Assembly: GCA_030220185.1 (NCBI GenBank)
Contig: JASPKZ010004576.1
Span: 261,001-325,000 of the forward strand
Origin: Diploptera punctata
Taxonomy: Eukaryota; Arthropoda; Insecta; Blattodea; Blaberidae
Length of the DNA stretch: 64,000 bases
Direction: 5' to 3'
Below, piece by piece: positions 62,215-64,000 of the stretch. The position numbers were made by a program, and so were the translations under genes. Numbering within the stretch: position 1 is the stretch's first letter; every line of letters starts with the position of its first letter. Below the pieces are notes generated by a model. It saw only the letters and a list, made by a program, of their open reading frames with translations, ran no database searches and was not told the DNA's origin.

Positions 62215-62534
62215 CTTTAAGAGATCAAAAGGGAAGTCAAGATATCAGATATGAATTACAAATAGGCCTATATAATATAAACGAGACAATACACAGAATT
62301 AAATGTAAATCGTTTGAACATGTGCAAAGAATGCAAGATAATCGTTTATCAAAACAAATGCTTCATTATAAACCTCGAGGTTGAATACATGTAGGAAGAC
62401 CAAAACGACGTTGGAAGGACAACTTGTAGCATATTGTGCAGCAGGGAGCGGAACGGGCCAGCAGGCACATACGTTGATGATGATAATGATGAATTAAGGG
62501 CAGCCTTTGTTAAAAGGAAGGTATCTTCTTGTTA

Positions 62535-62665
62535 CTAACTCACCTGCACCTTTGAACCCGTAGGTTCATGCCCGCGCGGATATAAGTTCTCCATGCATCC
62601 CTTCCTGTGTTAATGCTTTGCATTCATCCCCTGTGTAATCTACTTCCCTTTAATCATTGTTAATA
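62535..62665 (-). mobile_element. LINE-A 3' remnant
   Basis: AACCCGTAGGTTCATGCCCG to CTACTTCCCTTTAATC, the last 120 bp of the family, decayed. Confidence 0.65.
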
Positions 62666-62887
62666 TATGCCTACTACCAACATAAATTGTGTTTTATGGA
62701 AAAGCAGCTATAACGGCTGGAAAATGCGATATGCTGGCCACATGTCATCCTACACTGGCTGGATGATCATCTACCACTGTGATTGACACATATGGATATG
62801 AGAGCAGCGGCCAGCTCGTAGGCCAAAGGCTTGTCGCGCCGTGGAGTTTTTAAATTAATATTTAGATTAGATTAGGAAAGATGGGTT

Positions 62888-63180
62888 CGGGTTTTCTTCT
62901 TCTTCTTCTTCGGCTTTTCCCCACAGTCCCAGTTTCCATTTATTTCCATTTATTTCTATCATTCTTATCTCCTTCTTCCAAATCCCTATCATCCATTATA
63001 GTTCTGACATAGGTTTTCCATTTCCATGTTGGTCTGTCACCGTCATTTCTTGCAGGAGGTGTCCATTGGTATATATTTTTTGGCCATCTTTCATTTTTTT
63101 ATTCTTTGTACATGGTCATACCATTTAAGGGTTTGATTTTCAATCCTCTTAACAACAGATGTGGTGACATTCATTTCTCT
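62888..63180 (-). mobile_element. LINE-D 3' end
   Basis: Minus-strand copy of 4730-5000: TTCTTCTTCTTCTTCGGCTT at the 3' side, text for 'KWKTYVRTIMDDR' and 'PKNIYQWTPPA' and 'MNVTTSVVKRIENQTLK'. 5'-truncated near 63180. Confidence 0.78.
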
Positions 63181-63244
63181 CTTCGGGTTTAAGACCATTT
63201 GGTTTTGGATCAATTTATTACTATCTTTACTTTATAGAATGAAT

Positions 63245-63615
63245 CCATCGCTGTGGTCTCGAGGTAGCGTGCTGCCTTGTCACGCAGCGGGCCCCCGCTC
63301 GGGACAAGTTTCCTGGGTGAGGTTTTTTCGGGGTTTTTCCTCACCTGTAAGACAAATGTCAGGATACTTTAAAACCCAAATGGCCCCCGAATATCATCTG
63401 GCCATTATTATCATCAATACCATATTCACCTCATTAGATTAAGTTTATGTTTAAGGCCTCTCCTGGCGCATCATTACTCATCATCACCTATCATATCATT
63501 GGGGTAACCCTGCCTTCCAGGCGCCCCAACCTCAGAAGTGGGTTACAATACTCCAATGCCAGGAGAGAATACCTGAAATGTCGAATGACAAATAGGTGGC
63601 ATTGAACAAAAAAAC
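63245..63615 (+). mobile_element. SINE-A2
   Basis: Head with a small deletion at the B box (GCAGCGGGCCCCCGCTCGGG), body, then the A2 tail once (CATATCATTGGGGTAACC, CCAATGCCAGGAGAGAATAC) and AACAAAAAAACAG. Confidence 0.82.
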
Positions 63616-63779
63616 AGACTATTTTTTTAATAACATGTCATGTGATCAAAGTAGATATGAAATTAATGAATGACTGACTGAATGAATGAATGAATGAATG
63701 ATTGAAGGTCAAATTACATGATGATGGAGGACAGAGAAGCGTATAATTTTTCATCTATCCATCATCCATCCAATGGCTG

Positions 63780-64000
63780 ATTGGCTCAAATTCGAGCTTT
63801 GGCCTCCCTTAACTTCTGCCTCTAATCATTTCTATTTTGCACAGCAAGCCTCCAGTTGCGACACTTAAGTAGGTTTGCAGCATCTTCCTTAATACCATCC
63901 TCCCATCGTTTACCGGTCTTCCAACTCATCTATTCCCCATAAAATTTGCTCTAAGCACCTTCTTTGGTACTCGGTCAGTTGAGAATTGGCCAGCCCATTC
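63780..64000 (-). mobile_element. LINE 3' fragment, cut by window edge
   Basis: Minus-strand text for 'LTEYQRRCLEQILWGIDELE' or, in the neighbouring frame, 'STDRVPKKVLRANFMGN', then 'GRPVNDGRMVLRKMLQT'. Looks like an RTE-type C-terminus; family not assigned. Confidence 0.5.

Larger units (their letters stand above)
61066..62217 (-). mobile_element. LINE-A, longest copy
   Basis: About 1.15 kb on the minus strand from the RT palm to the (GTAA)n tail at 61066-61080 (seen as TTACTTACTTACTCACTGGC). Inserted into a LINE-F, so younger than it. Confidence 0.88.
60940..62495 (+). mobile_element. LINE-F split by a LINE-A
   Basis: Left part 60940-61065: 'RYLRNKTTRETQLKFYKTI', 'DKRKIET'. Right part 62218-62495: 'RDQKGSQDIRYELQIGLYNI', 'CKSFEHVQRMQDNRLSKQML', 'HVGRPKRRWKDNL', ending GATGATGATAATGATG. 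The two would join at the 'EMRFLR' region. The inner block is a minus-strand LINE-A. Confidence 0.78.

Overview
This window looks like repeat-dense intergenic DNA from a large insect genome. It is AT-rich, full of (TA)n, (TAA)n and (CAT)n microsatellites, and packed with decayed non-LTR retrotransposons, tRNA-derived SINEs, Penelope-like pieces, MITEs and a tRNA-like satellite. I recognise no intact host gene. My best guess is a blattodean (cockroach or termite), from memory of RTE-type proteins and SINE heads of this kind; that is inference, not proof. There is no operon, ribosome-binding site or bacterial feature.

Family labels used below (mine). tRL-sat: a satellite of about 298 bp carrying a 71-bp cloverleaf-like unit. 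SINE-A1/A2: the same tRNA-like head with two different 3' tails. SINE-B, -C, -D: other tRNA-headed SINEs. SINE-E: a SINE-like repeat. LINE-A, -C, -D, -E, -F, -G, -H: non-LTR elements whose C-terminus has the 'RLRWAGHV..M / GRPR.RW' signature, probably RTE clade. LINE-B: a CR1/Jockey-like element with an EEP endonuclease and a GGCC-palindrome tail. PLE: Penelope-like element with a GIY-YIG endonuclease. R-X and U1-U4: unclassified dispersed repeats.

Layout. 0-5 kb: tRL-sat palindrome, SINEs, a LINE-A tandem duplication, LINE-D. 5-11 kb: PLE repeat, a 3-kb LINE-B on the minus strand, PLE palindrome, R-X. 11-17 kb: LINE-F derivative, Crypton-like non-autonomous copies, LINE-E reverse transcriptase, and a PLE endonuclease end. 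17-27 kb: inverted PLE repeats, LINE-C/D/F pieces, a palindromic reverse-transcriptase fragment, Helitron-like repeats, a deleted mariner, tRL-sat dimer. 27-38 kb: LINE-A derivatives, a transposase-like C-terminus, the Crypton-like element with recombinase remnant, tRL-sat, a palindromic TIR element. 38-50 kb: SINEs, a LINE-B-type 3' end split by a possible DNA transposon, a composite LINE-A with a PLE insertion, a hAT-like MITE with perfect 8-bp target duplications. 50-64 kb: R-X, a SINE whose tail is amplified to five 78-bp units, a young LINE-A with 15-bp target duplications, and a LINE-A nested in a LINE-F.

The elements work together only as parasites and hosts: LINE enzymes plausibly mobilise the SINEs and deletion derivatives, and younger insertions split older ones. 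The most unusual items are the tRNA-like satellite, the recurrent head-to-head PLE terminal repeats with hammerhead-like words, and the LINE deletion derivatives that repeatedly join one 5' module to different 3' ends.
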